Assembly: GCF_900166655.1 (NCBI RefSeq)
Contig: NZ_FVZB01000005.1
Span: 377,001-441,000, forward strand
Length of the DNA stretch: 64,000 bases
Origin: Halobacillus hunanensis
Lineage (GTDB): Bacteria > Bacillota > Bacilli > Bacillales > Halobacillaceae
Direction: 5' to 3'
Positions 8,881 to 17,213 of the stretch are shown here, piece by piece. The notes beneath the pieces are model-generated. The model searched no databases, was not told where the DNA came from, and was given only the letters and a program-made list of their open reading frames with translations. Position 1 is the stretch's first letter. Each line of letters opens with the position of its first letter. The translations under genes and the position numbers were made by a program.

Positions 8881-9759
8881 ATGAAACCAAGGTCACTTAT
8901 GTTTACACTGTTTGGAGAGTATGTACAAAATTATGGCGGCGAGATATGGGTAGGAAGCCTAATCCAGCTGATGGAACGCTTCGGAGTCTCTGAATCGTCG
9001 GTAAGAGGAGCCATTTTACGAATGGTTCAAAAAGAGCTAATGCAAGTTCGTAAAATTGGAAATCGAAGCTATTATTCATTTACACCGCAAGGAATCAACC
9101 AGATTAACGAAGGTGTAAAACGTGTTTATAGCGAAAGAAATGCAAGGTGGGATGGTCAATGGCGCATCTTGACCTACTCTTTTCCTGAAGCAAAACGTGA
9201 TATGCGTAATGAAATTCGAAAAGAATTGAACTGGACAGGATTTGGAGCGATTTCCAACAGCACCTGGGTTAGTCCCAACCCTATTGAAAAACAGGTGATG
9301 GAGCTGATGGAACGCCACAATCTTGAGGACTATATGATGTTGTTTACTTCTTCAAAAGTGATGTCGCATGATGATCAGCAAATTGTCAACAAAGGCTGGG
9401 ATTTACAGCATATCTCAGATGAGTATGATCGTTTTATCCAGGAACATTTGAAAATATATGATGACTTACGGGAAAAGGCGCTTCAAAATACTTTAACGGA
9501 TGAAGAAAGCTTCATTGAACGAACGAAAATTGTCCATGAATATCGGAAGTTCTTATTCAATGATCCCATTTTTCCAGTGGATCTGCTGCCTGAGAACTTT
9601 AGGGGAACAGAAGCGCGAGAGCTGTTTTGGAAGATTCATCAGATGATCTCCATTCCAGCCGTTCGTTATTTTGAGTCATTGTATGAATCTGCCCCGGACA
9701 GGGAAGTGGAGCCGCATCGTGAGAAAGCTGTTAATCCGTTTGATAAAGTTCACGTATAG
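8881..9759 (+). CDS. paaX: PaaX family transcriptional regulator
   Basis: A 292-residue PaaX-type repressor. It starts MKPRSLMFTLFGEYV, with an N-terminal winged helix (residues ~15-65, ending GNRSYYSFTPQG), a central domain with WDGQWRILTYSFPE, and the PaaX C-terminal domain. In E. coli PaaX represses paa genes and is released by phenylacetyl-CoA. The start is uncertain: the ATG at 8866 is only one base after GAGGT, so I favour 8881, after GGTGA. The three matching sites at 5448, 5720 and 11690 are its likely targets (inference). Confidence 0.88.
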   Translation: MKPRSLMFTLFGEYVQNYGGEIWVGSLIQLMERFGVSESSVRGAILRMVQKELMQVRKIGNRSYYSFTPQGINQINEGVKRVYSERNARWDGQWRILTYSFPEAKRDMRNEIRKELNWTGFGAISNSTWVSPNPIEKQVMELMERHNLEDYMMLFTSSKVMSHDDQQIVNKGWDLQHISDEYDRFIQEHLKIYDDLREKALQNTLTDEESFIERTKIVHEYRKFLFNDPIFPVDLLPENFRGTEARELFWKIHQMISIPAVRYFESLYESAPDREVEPHREKAVNPFDKVHV

Positions 9760-9788
9760 TAAGCGCCAAGAAATTGGAGGCTGTATAT

Positions 9789-10565
9789 ATGGAGAAGGTA
9801 GTTTTTGAGAAAGATGGTTATCTAGGGATCATCACCATTAATCGGCCTGAACGGTTAAATTGTTTCGATTATGCAACCCTGGTGCAGCTTAGAGAAGTTA
9901 TAGGACAGATTCAAATGGACAAAGATATACGGGCTGTTATGATTACCGGATCGGGAGAAAAGGCGTTCAGTGCTGGGGCTGATTTGAAAGAGAGAAGGAA
10001 TCTTTCTGAGCACGAAGTCCGGCGTAATGTACGAATGATTCGAGAGGTATTTAATGAGATTGAAAACTTAGCCCCGCCTACTATTGCAGCCATTAATGGC
10101 TATGCTCTAGGCGGCGGGCTTGAATTAGCGCTTGTTTGTGATTTTAGGTACGTTTCAGAAAGCGCTTTCATTGGATTGACAGAGGTTAGCTGGGCCATTA
10201 TTCCAGGAGCGGGAGGCACTCAAAGGCTAGCTCGGTTAATCGGTACATCGAAGGCGAAGGAGCTTATTTTGACAGCCCGGCGCATTAATGCCGAGAAAGC
10301 ACTGGACATGGGGATAGTAAATAAAGTTTGTGCGGCTGATGAGCTAATATCTGAAGCTGTCCAGTTAGCCGATGAAATCATGGCGAATGGTCCATTAGCT
10401 GTTGCTCAAGCCAAGTATGCCATCAATTATGGGAACAATTCGGATTTGAATACCGGATTAGCTATTGAGGCTAAAGCGTACGAGGTGATCATCCCGACAG
10501 AAGATCGGGTGGAGGCACTGGAAGCTTTTAAGGAAAAAAGGAAAGCCAGCTTTAAAGCTCGATAA
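9789..10565 (+). CDS. enoyl-CoA hydratase/isomerase family protein
   Basis: A 258-residue crotonase. The oxyanion-hole regions are SAGADL and INGYALGGGLE; catalytic-type glutamates are E112 and E132 (GLTEVSW), followed by PGAGGTQRLARL. It is a clearly different paralogue from the twin hydratases. It could be the PaaF or PaaG step. I chose ATG 9789, 8 bases after GGAGG; a TTG at 9774 overlaps that site. It is probably in one operon with paaX and the MBL gene. Confidence 0.87.
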   Translation: MEKVVFEKDGYLGIITINRPERLNCFDYATLVQLREVIGQIQMDKDIRAVMITGSGEKAFSAGADLKERRNLSEHEVRRNVRMIREVFNEIENLAPPTIAAINGYALGGGLELALVCDFRYVSESAFIGLTEVSWAIIPGAGGTQRLARLIGTSKAKELILTARRINAEKALDMGIVNKVCAADELISEAVQLADEIMANGPLAVAQAKYAINYGNNSDLNTGLAIEAKAYEVIIPTEDRVEALEAFKEKRKASFKAR

Positions 10566-10577
10566 AGGGGGAACTGT

Positions 10578-11558
10578 ATGAACCTCACTAAAATAGAGGG
10601 GATTGGCTATCGAATTGGTATTCCGGTGCCGTTTCCGATGAAGTATGTTTACTGTTATCTGCTTCCAAGTGAAGATTCTTATGTGTTGATTGATACAGGC
10701 TACAATTATAGAAAGGCGCGGGAAGCGTGGGAGGAAGTGTTTGCTCAACTTTCCATCCCTCCTGCCTCGATTCGAGCTATCTATGTTACTCATTTTCACC
10801 CTGATCACTCAGGGCTTGCGCATTGGATGCAGGTTAAGACAGGCGCACAAGTATACATGCATGCGAGTGATAAGGAAATGATGGAACGAGTGTGGGGAAA
10901 GGAAAGTGTACAAACTACTCGCATAGAAGAAATGATGGAAGGACACGGGGTCCCTGCTGCACTTAGCAGCGAAATCGCAAGCCATATGGATAACATGTCC
11001 CAGCATATGAGACCGCTCCCTGAAATTCACGAGCTGGACCATGAGCCGGTCTTTATGGACTCGTCATGGCAAGTACTTCATACTCCTGGTCATAGTGACG
11101 GGATGATTTGTTTTTATAACGAACAGGAACAAAAGATGTTTTCGTCAGATTTAATTTTAAATCCAATCACACCAAACATTAGTGTATGGCCGGGCGCGAG
11201 CCAGCAGCCGCTTCACGACTATCATTTGTCTTTGCAGAAAATAAAAAGCCTGCCAGTGGAGACAGCCTATACTGCCCACGGAGATCTCATTCATCATGTA
11301 AAAGAGCGAATTGATGAGCTGATCGCACACCATGACCAACGTCTGGAACAGATGCAAGCCTTGGCAGATGGACGAACGGCTTATCAGATTGCCTCAACTG
11401 TTTTCGCACACCGAGATTTAACTCCGCACCAATGGAGATTTGCAATGGCTGAAACAATTGCACATCTGCATTATTTAGCAGAGGAGAAGCGTATAAGAAC
11501 TTGGAAAGATCGTGAGGGGACTGTATATAACGAACATCTTTATAAAACGACTACGTAA
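10578..11558 (+). CDS. MBL-fold metallo-hydrolase of the aromatic cluster
   Basis: A 326-residue hydrolase with the metal motif THFHPDH (H72, H74, D76, H77), later HTPGHSDG and TAHGD, and a C-terminal helical tail ending in a winged-helix-like segment. The ATG follows AAAGGGGGAACTGT. It is 12 bases after the hydratase gene and is the last gene before a terminator. Its length and architecture match the gene at 2846, suggesting paralogues. Possible role: hydrolysis of a CoA thioester or lactone intermediate (inference). Confidence 0.8.
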   Translation: MNLTKIEGIGYRIGIPVPFPMKYVYCYLLPSEDSYVLIDTGYNYRKAREAWEEVFAQLSIPPASIRAIYVTHFHPDHSGLAHWMQVKTGAQVYMHASDKEMMERVWGKESVQTTRIEEMMEGHGVPAALSSEIASHMDNMSQHMRPLPEIHELDHEPVFMDSSWQVLHTPGHSDGMICFYNEQEQKMFSSDLILNPITPNISVWPGASQQPLHDYHLSLQKIKSLPVETAYTAHGDLIHHVKERIDELIAHHDQRLEQMQALADGRTAYQIASTVFAHRDLTPHQWRFAMAETIAHLHYLAEEKRIRTWKDREGTVYNEHLYKTTT

Positions 11559-11592
11559 TCACGAGGGAGCGTATCCTTCGTGATCTTTTTTT
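11558..11592 (+). terminator. Rho-independent terminator of the CoA-transferase/paaX operon
   Basis: ATCACGAGGGA and TCCTTCGTGAT form an 11-bp stem with one wobble, followed by CTTTTTTT. The stem begins at the last base of the MBL stop codon. Confidence 0.9.
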
Positions 11593-11620
11593 GTTCTTTG
11601 ATAGATTTAATATAATATTT

Positions 11621-11642
11621 CCTTTCGTCAAAAAAACATAAT
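11621..11642 (+). promoter_or_regulatory. paaA: upstream half-match to the putative operator
   Basis: The right half, AAAAAAACATAAT, repeats 13 bases of the paaA operator exactly, just upstream of the paaA -35. The left half does not match. It may be an auxiliary site or a duplication. Confidence 0.35.
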
Positions 11643-11649
11643 AAAGTAA

Positions 11650-11711
11650 TTGACAAAAATACAATAGTGATTTATATTATTATTTAACGACGATAATTAA
11701 AAAAACATAAT
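11650..11711 (+). promoter_or_regulatory. paaA: promoter and putative operator of the paaA operon
   Basis: TTGACA (11650-11655), 17-nt spacer, TATATT (11673-11678), 11 nt, then the site at 11690-11711, which starts ACGATAATTAAAAAAACAT. It differs at three positions from the 22-mer before the reductase-ferredoxin operon and has identical geometry. Confidence 0.8.
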
Positions 11712-11727
11712 TAAAAGAGGTGGAGAA

Positions 11728-12666
11728 ATGAGCCAGGCGGAAGTTTTAATGGAAAAAGTCCAAAAGGGGTTTATGGTCGAACGATCGGAAGATATGGATG
11801 AGGATTATAAAAAAGCGTTAATGCAAACCCTCACTATTGTTGGGGATACGGAATTGTTAAGCGTGCCGCCATTGATGACGGTGTACAATGAAGCACCAGA
11901 TTTGAACTATAAAATCACAGCCCTTGCTGTCATGCAGGATGAATTGGGGCACGCACATATTGCATACCGGCTGCTTGAAGCATTAGGGGAGGATGTAGAT
12001 GAACTACTTTATGAACGACCTTCCAATCGGTGGAAAAATCCTTACGCCTTTGACTTTCCATTAAATAATTGGATTGAACTTGGAGTTTTTAACGGATTGT
12101 TTGACAGAGCTGGCTATACCCTTTTAGGGGATGCTTTCGAACATACTTCATATGGTCCATGGAAACGGGCACTCGTAAAAGTGGATAAAGAAGAACTGTT
12201 TCACTTACGTAATGGCGAAATTATTATGAAAAAAGGAATGAAGAATCCGGAAACAGCCAAACAGGTCCAAGAAGCTGTCGACTGGATGTTTATCATGGGG
12301 CTCGAGTTCTTCGGTGTATCAGATTCACATAAAAGCCGCTCGGCACAAATCGATTACCGAATCAAAGGAAGTAAGAATGATGAGTTACGCCAAAAGTGGA
12401 TGTCAACGGCCGTTCCATTCTGTGAATCTATCGGAGTAGATGTACCGGCACATTATGATGAAGAGCAAGAAAAATATGTAGTAGATGTCCCGTTCCCATG
12501 TAAGTTTGATCTCGAGAATCGCAAATGGTTGCATGATGAACCTGATACATGGTCAGGCATGATCGAAAGGTTTAAGAAACGTGGTCCTCAAAACGAAGAG
12601 TTTGTGCAGCGAATTCAAAAAGGTGTGAAGGAATTAGAAAAAATGCGCCAAGAGGAGGCTTCGTAA
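11728..12666 (+). CDS. paaA: 1,2-phenylacetyl-CoA epoxidase, catalytic subunit PaaA
   Basis: A 312-residue, full-length catalytic subunit of the multicomponent ring epoxidase, which turns phenylacetyl-CoA into its 1,2-epoxide. Di-iron ligands are visible at the expected positions: E42, E72 and H75 (DELGH), D126, E156 and H159 (EELFH). The ATG follows AGAGGTGGAGAA. It heads an operon of nine genes with very short gaps. The natural substrate here may be phenylacetyl-CoA or another aryl-CoA, since the only ligase nearby is of the benzoate type. Confidence 0.95.
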   Translation: MSQAEVLMEKVQKGFMVERSEDMDEDYKKALMQTLTIVGDTELLSVPPLMTVYNEAPDLNYKITALAVMQDELGHAHIAYRLLEALGEDVDELLYERPSNRWKNPYAFDFPLNNWIELGVFNGLFDRAGYTLLGDAFEHTSYGPWKRALVKVDKEELFHLRNGEIIMKKGMKNPETAKQVQEAVDWMFIMGLEFFGVSDSHKSRSAQIDYRIKGSKNDELRQKWMSTAVPFCESIGVDVPAHYDEEQEKYVVDVPFPCKFDLENRKWLHDEPDTWSGMIERFKKRGPQNEEFVQRIQKGVKELEKMRQEEAS

Positions 12667-12668
12667 CA

Positions 12669-12995
12669 ATGAGTGTTATTCAACAGTCAAGTAAGCAATA
12701 TTGGGAAGCTTTAAAGGAAGTTATGGACCCTGAATTTCCAATAAGCGTAGTAGATATGGGGTTAATTCGAAACATTGAGCAGACAGAGGAAGGCGTCATC
12801 AAAGTAACGATGACGTACACATCCACAGGTTGTGCTTGTATGGTTTGGATTGAAAGCGATATCAAAGAGCGTTTGCTTTCTGAGGAAGAAGTAAAAGAGG
12901 TGGAGATTGAGGTTCAATGGGATCCTGCCTGGACAGTTCATGACATGACTGAGGAAGGCAGAAACAAGATGCAAAATTGGGGAGTGAGGTCATGA
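12669..12995 (+). CDS. paaD: PaaD N-terminal (MIP18/DUF59) domain as a separate protein
   Basis: A 108-residue protein that holds only the DUF59 half of PaaD: DPEFPISVVDMGLI, the TSTGCACMVWIE segment, and DPAWTVHDMTEEGR near the end. E. coli PaaD (about 165 residues) continues into a zinc-ribbon domain. Here that part is a separate gene at 13857. PaaD is thought to help mature metal centres of the epoxidase. It starts two bases after the paaA stop, with GAGGAGG as its ribosome site. Confidence 0.9.
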   Translation: MSVIQQSSKQYWEALKEVMDPEFPISVVDMGLIRNIEQTEEGVIKVTMTYTSTGCACMVWIESDIKERLLSEEEVKEVEIEVQWDPAWTVHDMTEEGRNKMQNWGVRS

Positions 12996-13225
12996 CATTC
13001 CCGCTTGAAGAAAATGAAAATTATATCCTCCTTACACGCATCAAGCGCGGGGATGATTTAATGCAGGTTGGTTCTTTCCGGGCTGCCAGCGATGAACTCG
13101 CCAAAATTTATGCAGCGAAGATCTATGACGAGGAAGATTGGGTAGAGATGCATGTAGTTAAAGCATCAAACCTAGTCCCGGTTCGACTGCCGAAAGGGCT
13201 ATTTGAAAAGGAAGGGGTGAAGTAG
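12992..13225 (+). CDS. paaB: phenylacetyl-CoA epoxidase subunit PaaB
   Basis: A 77-residue PaaB family protein (YILLTRIKRGDDLMQVGSFR, then YDEEDWVEMHVV), somewhat shorter than E. coli PaaB. PaaB bridges the PaaAC units of the complex. I place the start at ATG 12992, which overlaps the paaD stop (ATGA) and has GGGGAGTGAGG before it. The TTG at 12977 would place that site inside the gene. Confidence 0.9.
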   Translation: MTFPLEENENYILLTRIKRGDDLMQVGSFRAASDELAKIYAAKIYDEEDWVEMHVVKASNLVPVRLPKGLFEKEGVK

Positions 13226-13864
13226 ATGACGGAAGAACAAGTCAAAGAACTAGTAAATCTGGCCGAAACCATTGCTGATAATAAGTTCATTATGGGAGAG
13301 CAGCTGGTGGAAATCGGTGTGAGCGGACCAAATCTTGAAGCCTCGCTCGCCTCCATATCTATGGCTCAGGGCGAACTTGGCCATGCGCGTCTATTATATC
13401 GGTGGTCTTATGAAGTTCAGGGGCTAAGGGCTGGAAAATTAGATGTGAAGGAACAAACGGGGAAAGCTTTTGATCAAATCGTAAACGCTTCGAACTGGGT
13501 AGAGCTTATCGCTGGCTTATACGTAAATAATGCGGCCATTGATTTAATCATGCAGGAACTAATCACAAACAAAGGAAAGGATCTAAATGCCCAATTCAGT
13601 AAGATGGCGAATGAGCTTTCTGAACATATTACCTATTCAAAGAACTGGTGCAAACAACTGATCAATGATAAAGGTTCTATACCAAGAAGAGTACAGGTTG
13701 ATTTGGAGAAAGCCTATGAATCTGCTAGTAAATGGATAAAAGAAGTTGAAGAAAACAGTCATTTAAAAGAAGCGGGTGTTATTGGCAAGTCTAGTCATCT
13801 AGTTGAAGCATTTGAACCTACCATTAACGAGGTTCTTGGTGAAAGGTCCGTTTCTCATGCCTGA
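13226..13864 (+). CDS. paaC: phenylacetyl-CoA epoxidase structural subunit PaaC
   Basis: A 212-residue PaaC-like protein with ferritin-like helices and the family stretch GELGHARLLYRW, then NWVELIAGLYVNNAAIDL. PaaC pairs with PaaA as a non-catalytic structural subunit. It is shorter than E. coli PaaC (about 248 residues). The ATG directly follows the paaB stop, and its last 8 bases overlap the zinc-ribbon gene. Confidence 0.92.
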   Translation: MTEEQVKELVNLAETIADNKFIMGEQLVEIGVSGPNLEASLASISMAQGELGHARLLYRWSYEVQGLRAGKLDVKEQTGKAFDQIVNASNWVELIAGLYVNNAAIDLIMQELITNKGKDLNAQFSKMANELSEHITYSKNWCKQLINDKGSIPRRVQVDLEKAYESASKWIKEVEENSHLKEAGVIGKSSHLVEAFEPTINEVLGERSVSHA

Positions 13865-14021
13865 GAGTGATAAAGACATTCAATGTCCGTTTTGTTCATC
13901 CGTGAATGTTGAGCTTATTGCTCCTTTTGGCACAGCGCAGCTTGTCAGACAATATTACTGTAACCATTGTAAGAGTGTTTTTGAATATATCAAATGGCAA
14001 GAGGCTTCCCACAAGCAGTGA
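13857..14021 (+). CDS. stand-alone PaaD-type zinc ribbon protein
   Basis: A 54-residue protein: MPESDKDIQCPFCSS, with C10xxC13 and C35xxC38 forming a four-Cys zinc ribbon, and ELIAPFGTAQLV between them. This is the pattern of the C-terminal part of E. coli PaaD. It therefore seems to be the missing half of PaaD, separated from the DUF59 half by paaB and paaC. The ATG overlaps the end of paaC and is preceded by GGTGAAAGG, about ten bases away. Confidence 0.85.
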   Translation: MPESDKDIQCPFCSSVNVELIAPFGTAQLVRQYYCNHCKSVFEYIKWQEASHKQ

Positions 14022-14039
14022 AGGTGGTGATAAATAATT

Positions 14040-14909
14040 ATGGAAGGTGTCAAAAAGGTAGCTGTCATTGGATCAGGAACTATGGGAGCAGGGATTGCTC
14101 AGGTTAGCATTCAGAATGGTTATTCTTCAATTCTTTATGATATTGATCACCAACAATTGGCAAACGCTAAAGCACAAGTATTTCAACGGTTGGATCGACT
14201 GGTTAAGAAAGGCAGAATTTCAGACGAAGAATCTATTCAGGCTAAAGAGAATTTGAGGGTAACTACTGATTTAAAAAACCTTAAAGAGGCAGATTTAGTG
14301 ATCGAAGCTGCTCCTGAAATATTGGACATTAAAACATCAATTTTTCAAGAATTAACCGCTATTTGTTCATCTGAAACTATCTTTGCAACGAATACTTCAT
14401 CCTTATCAATTACAGAAATAGCTGGATATATCCAGGACCCATCGAGGCTGGCCGGGCTGCACTTCTTTAATCCGGCACCGCTCATGCCGCTTGTTGAAAT
14501 TGTCCAGGGCATATCTACCAATCAAGCAACAATACACAGATTAAAAGATTTCGCAGAAAAGATTCATAAATATCCAGTGGTTTGTCGGGACACCCCGGGA
14601 TTTATCGTCAATCGAGTAGCAAGGCCATTTTATAATGAAGCGTTAAAGATTCTGAATGATCAAGTTGCAAGTGTCGAACAAATAGACAGAATTATGAAAA
14701 AGTCTGGCGGGTTTAAGATGGGGCCATTTGAACTGCAAGATTTAATCGGTATTGATATTAACTTTGCTACTACCAAAACCGTTTACAGCAGTTTCTTTGG
14801 GGAAAACCGCTTTCGGCCGCATTACTATCAGGAGCGGATGGTGCAGGCTGGACGACTCGGTCGCAAAACAGAGGGAGGGTTTTATGATTATGCCTCAACT
14901 GAACATTAG
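14040..14909 (+). CDS. paaH: 3-hydroxyacyl-CoA dehydrogenase PaaH
   Basis: A 289-residue NAD-dependent dehydrogenase, probably oxidising 3-hydroxyadipyl-CoA to 3-oxoadipyl-CoA. The Rossmann motif VIGSGTMGAGIA is at residues 9-20, the serine motif is ATNTSSLSI, and the catalytic pair is H141 (GLHFFNP) and E153. The C-terminal helical domain contains CRDTPGFIVNRV and MGPFELQDLIG. Single-domain length, unlike the ~475-residue E. coli PaaH. The ATG follows AAGGTGGTGA. Its end overlaps the next gene by 26 bases. Confidence 0.92.
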   Translation: MEGVKKVAVIGSGTMGAGIAQVSIQNGYSSILYDIDHQQLANAKAQVFQRLDRLVKKGRISDEESIQAKENLRVTTDLKNLKEADLVIEAAPEILDIKTSIFQELTAICSSETIFATNTSSLSITEIAGYIQDPSRLAGLHFFNPAPLMPLVEIVQGISTNQATIHRLKDFAEKIHKYPVVCRDTPGFIVNRVARPFYNEALKILNDQVASVEQIDRIMKKSGGFKMGPFELQDLIGIDINFATTKTVYSSFFGENRFRPHYYQERMVQAGRLGRKTEGGFYDYASTEH

Positions 14910-15654
14910 TATAATTGGCCGAAACCGAGTGGCGGAGTCGATCTTTACCCTGTTGAACCATGATTCCTATGAAAGCGCTTCCCTTAATAATGACAGCCAG
15001 CTTGCTCGTGCTGATTTAATCATTGAAACAGAGAATTTGGAACGCCATGAGAAAATCAATAATTTGAAGAGAATCGATGGGCTGGGATCCCGCGGAGCTA
15101 CTATTTTAACTTCTACTTTGCAATGGACAGCAACTGAGATAGCCTCCTGGCTGACTCATCCAGAAAGGTTAGTTGGCTTTGGTGGTTTTGATGATGTGAA
15201 TCAATCACAGCTTATTGAAATGGCACCCGGCTTACAAACTGAACCTCAACATGTGCAGTTGGTGAAGGATCAATTGAAGCTAATGGGTAAGGAAACCGAG
15301 GTGGTGGAAGATGAGGCGGGCCTCGTCTATCCCCGTATACTCAGCTTAATCATTAATGAGGCCATTTTTGCCTTAGCTGAGGGAACGGCAAGCGCTGAAG
15401 ATATCGACATCGCGATGAAAAAAGGCACGAACTATCCTGAGGGACCACTGGAATGGGCGGAAAGGATTGGGGTTGACAATGTCTATGCTGTTTTAAATGG
15501 ACTCTATCGTCAACTTGGCGAGGAGAGGTACAGGCCAGCATCGCTGTTACGTAAATTAGTTTATGCCGGCTGGACGGGAAAGGCTTCGGGTAAAGGTTTG
15601 TACCACTATGAACAGCAAAGGTTAAACCGTTCGCGAGATTATCAAAATGTCTAA
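14884..15654 (+). CDS. degenerate 3-hydroxyacyl-CoA dehydrogenase paralogue, probably inactive
   Basis: About 256 residues and collinear with PaaH: ATEIASWLTHPERLVG matches TEIAGYIQDPSRLAG, and EDIDIAMKKGTNYPEGPLEW matches the C-terminal domain. The NAD motif GxGxxG is replaced by IIGRNRVAES. The catalytic-His segment GLHFFNP reads GFGGFDD, so His becomes Gly; the Glu is kept (E112). It may serve as a binding or structural partner of PaaH, much as the second half of long PaaH proteins might (inference). The start is ATG 14884 or 14890; GGGAGGG precedes both. Confidence 0.82.
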   Translation: MIMPQLNISIIGRNRVAESIFTLLNHDSYESASLNNDSQLARADLIIETENLERHEKINNLKRIDGLGSRGATILTSTLQWTATEIASWLTHPERLVGFGGFDDVNQSQLIEMAPGLQTEPQHVQLVKDQLKLMGKETEVVEDEAGLVYPRILSLIINEAIFALAEGTASAEDIDIAMKKGTNYPEGPLEWAERIGVDNVYAVLNGLYRQLGEERYRPASLLRKLVYAGWTGKASGKGLYHYEQQRLNRSRDYQNV

Positions 15655-15667
15655 GGAGGATATCTTA

Positions 15668-17179
15668 ATGGCAACAAGTACCACTGAAGTAAAAGTAAAA
15701 AAAGATACTTATCAATTGTTAATCAATGGGGCATACACAGATAGCCTGAGCGGCAACTATTTTGAAACCTACAATCCTGCAACAGGGGAACCCATTGCTA
15801 AAGTAGCAAAAGCCTCAAAAGAAGATGTAGATCTTGCTGTGGAGTCAGCAAGACATGCATTTACTTCTGGAAAATGGCCAAAACAAGGACCAGCGAAACG
15901 TGCGCGGCTGCTAAATAAAATTGCTTCCATTATGCGTGCTCGTTTTAACGAACTTGTAGATGTAGAGGTATTGAATAGTGGTAAAACGGTAGCAGCAGCC
16001 CAGGGGCAGGTTAGCCAGGCGATTGAGGACTTTGAATTCTATGCGGGTGCGATTTCTACACACGGCGGGGCTACCAATCCTATGGTGCCACATGGCTTTT
16101 TCAACTATACAGAGAAAGTGCCAGTAGGAGTTTGCGCTCAGATTATTCCTTGGAACTACCCATTAATGATGGCAGCTTGGAAACTTGCGCCTGCTTTAGC
16201 AGCTGGGTGTACGATCGTTTTGAAACCGGCAAGCTATACACCAGTTACAGCTTATATGCTTGCAGATATTTGCTACGAAGCTGGACTTCCAGAAGGAGTA
16301 TTAAATGTTGTTACGGGCAGTGGATCAGAAATCGGTCCGTATTTAACGGAACATCCTGATGTTGACAAAGTTGCATTTACTGGAGAAACAGAAACGGGCA
16401 AAGATATTATGGCGCGAGCTTCTGAAACACTGAAGCGAGTGACGTTAGAACTTGGCGGCAAATCTCCGAGCATCGTTTGTGAAGATAGTGACCTGGAAGG
16501 AGCCGTTGACGGATCCCTGTTTGGTATTTTTTATAACACTGGACAATCTTGTGAAGCACGTTCAAGAGTGTTTATTCATGAATCGATTTATGATCAGTTT
16601 GTTGATCGTTTTGTAGAAAAAGCAAAGAGAATAAACGTGGGCGATCCGTTTGATAAGAGTACACATATGGGGGCATTGATTTCTGAAAGTCATCAAAAAA
16701 CCGTAGATGATTACGTTAAGTTAGCACAGGAAGAAGGCGGAGAAGTTCTTTACGGTGGAAAAAGACCTGAAGGAGAAGCCTACAAAAATGGACACTGGTA
16801 TATGCCGACCATCATTGGAAATGTAACAAATGACATGCGGATTGCCCAAGAAGAAGTGTTTGGACCTGTCGTTGTTTTAATGAAATATACGGATGAAAAA
16901 GAAGTGCTTCAGCGAGCGAACGATTCAATCTTTGGACTGGGTTCTGCTGTTTGGACACAGGACCATGGCAAAGCCCATCGACTTGCTTCCGGTTTACGTG
17001 CAGGTATCGTAATGGTCAATAATCCAATCTCTGCTTTTCCTGGAGCTCCGTTTGGTGGATTTAAGCAATCCGGTTTTGGACGTGAACTAGGTGCTGAAAC
17101 CTTGGATCTGTACTCTGAGACGAAGAGTGTTGTCTCTTATATAGGGAAAAAACCACTTAATTTATTAGGTGTTGAATAA
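15668..17179 (+). CDS. NAD(P)-dependent aldehyde dehydrogenase of the paa operon
   Basis: A 503-residue ALDH with IIPWNYPLMMAAWKLAPALA, E261 in LELGGKSPS, catalytic C295 in YNTGQSCEA, and EEVFGPV. It resembles betaine/aryl aldehyde dehydrogenases. It is a single domain, not the PaaZ fusion with a MaoC hydratase. Context suggests oxidation of the ring-opened semialdehyde CoA ester. I chose ATG 15668, 8 bases after AAGGAGG; the ATG at 15647 lies before that site and overlaps the previous gene. Confidence 0.88.
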   Translation: MATSTTEVKVKKDTYQLLINGAYTDSLSGNYFETYNPATGEPIAKVAKASKEDVDLAVESARHAFTSGKWPKQGPAKRARLLNKIASIMRARFNELVDVEVLNSGKTVAAAQGQVSQAIEDFEFYAGAISTHGGATNPMVPHGFFNYTEKVPVGVCAQIIPWNYPLMMAAWKLAPALAAGCTIVLKPASYTPVTAYMLADICYEAGLPEGVLNVVTGSGSEIGPYLTEHPDVDKVAFTGETETGKDIMARASETLKRVTLELGGKSPSIVCEDSDLEGAVDGSLFGIFYNTGQSCEARSRVFIHESIYDQFVDRFVEKAKRINVGDPFDKSTHMGALISESHQKTVDDYVKLAQEEGGEVLYGGKRPEGEAYKNGHWYMPTIIGNVTNDMRIAQEEVFGPVVVLMKYTDEKEVLQRANDSIFGLGSAVWTQDHGKAHRLASGLRAGIVMVNNPISAFPGAPFGGFKQSGFGRELGAETLDLYSETKSVVSYIGKKPLNLLGVE

Positions 17180-17213
17180 ATAAAAATTTTAAATTATTTA
17201 GGAGGAATGAAAC

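Noticed and set aside
13803-13856. longer zinc-ribbon protein starting at 13803
   Set aside because: The extra residues are the shadow of paaC in another frame. The ribbon fold needs only the part from ATG 13857.
14752-14883. N-terminal extension of the PaaH-like paralogue
   Set aside because: It reads through paaH in another frame and lacks a start signal. The ATG at 14884 behind GGGAGGG fits the family start.
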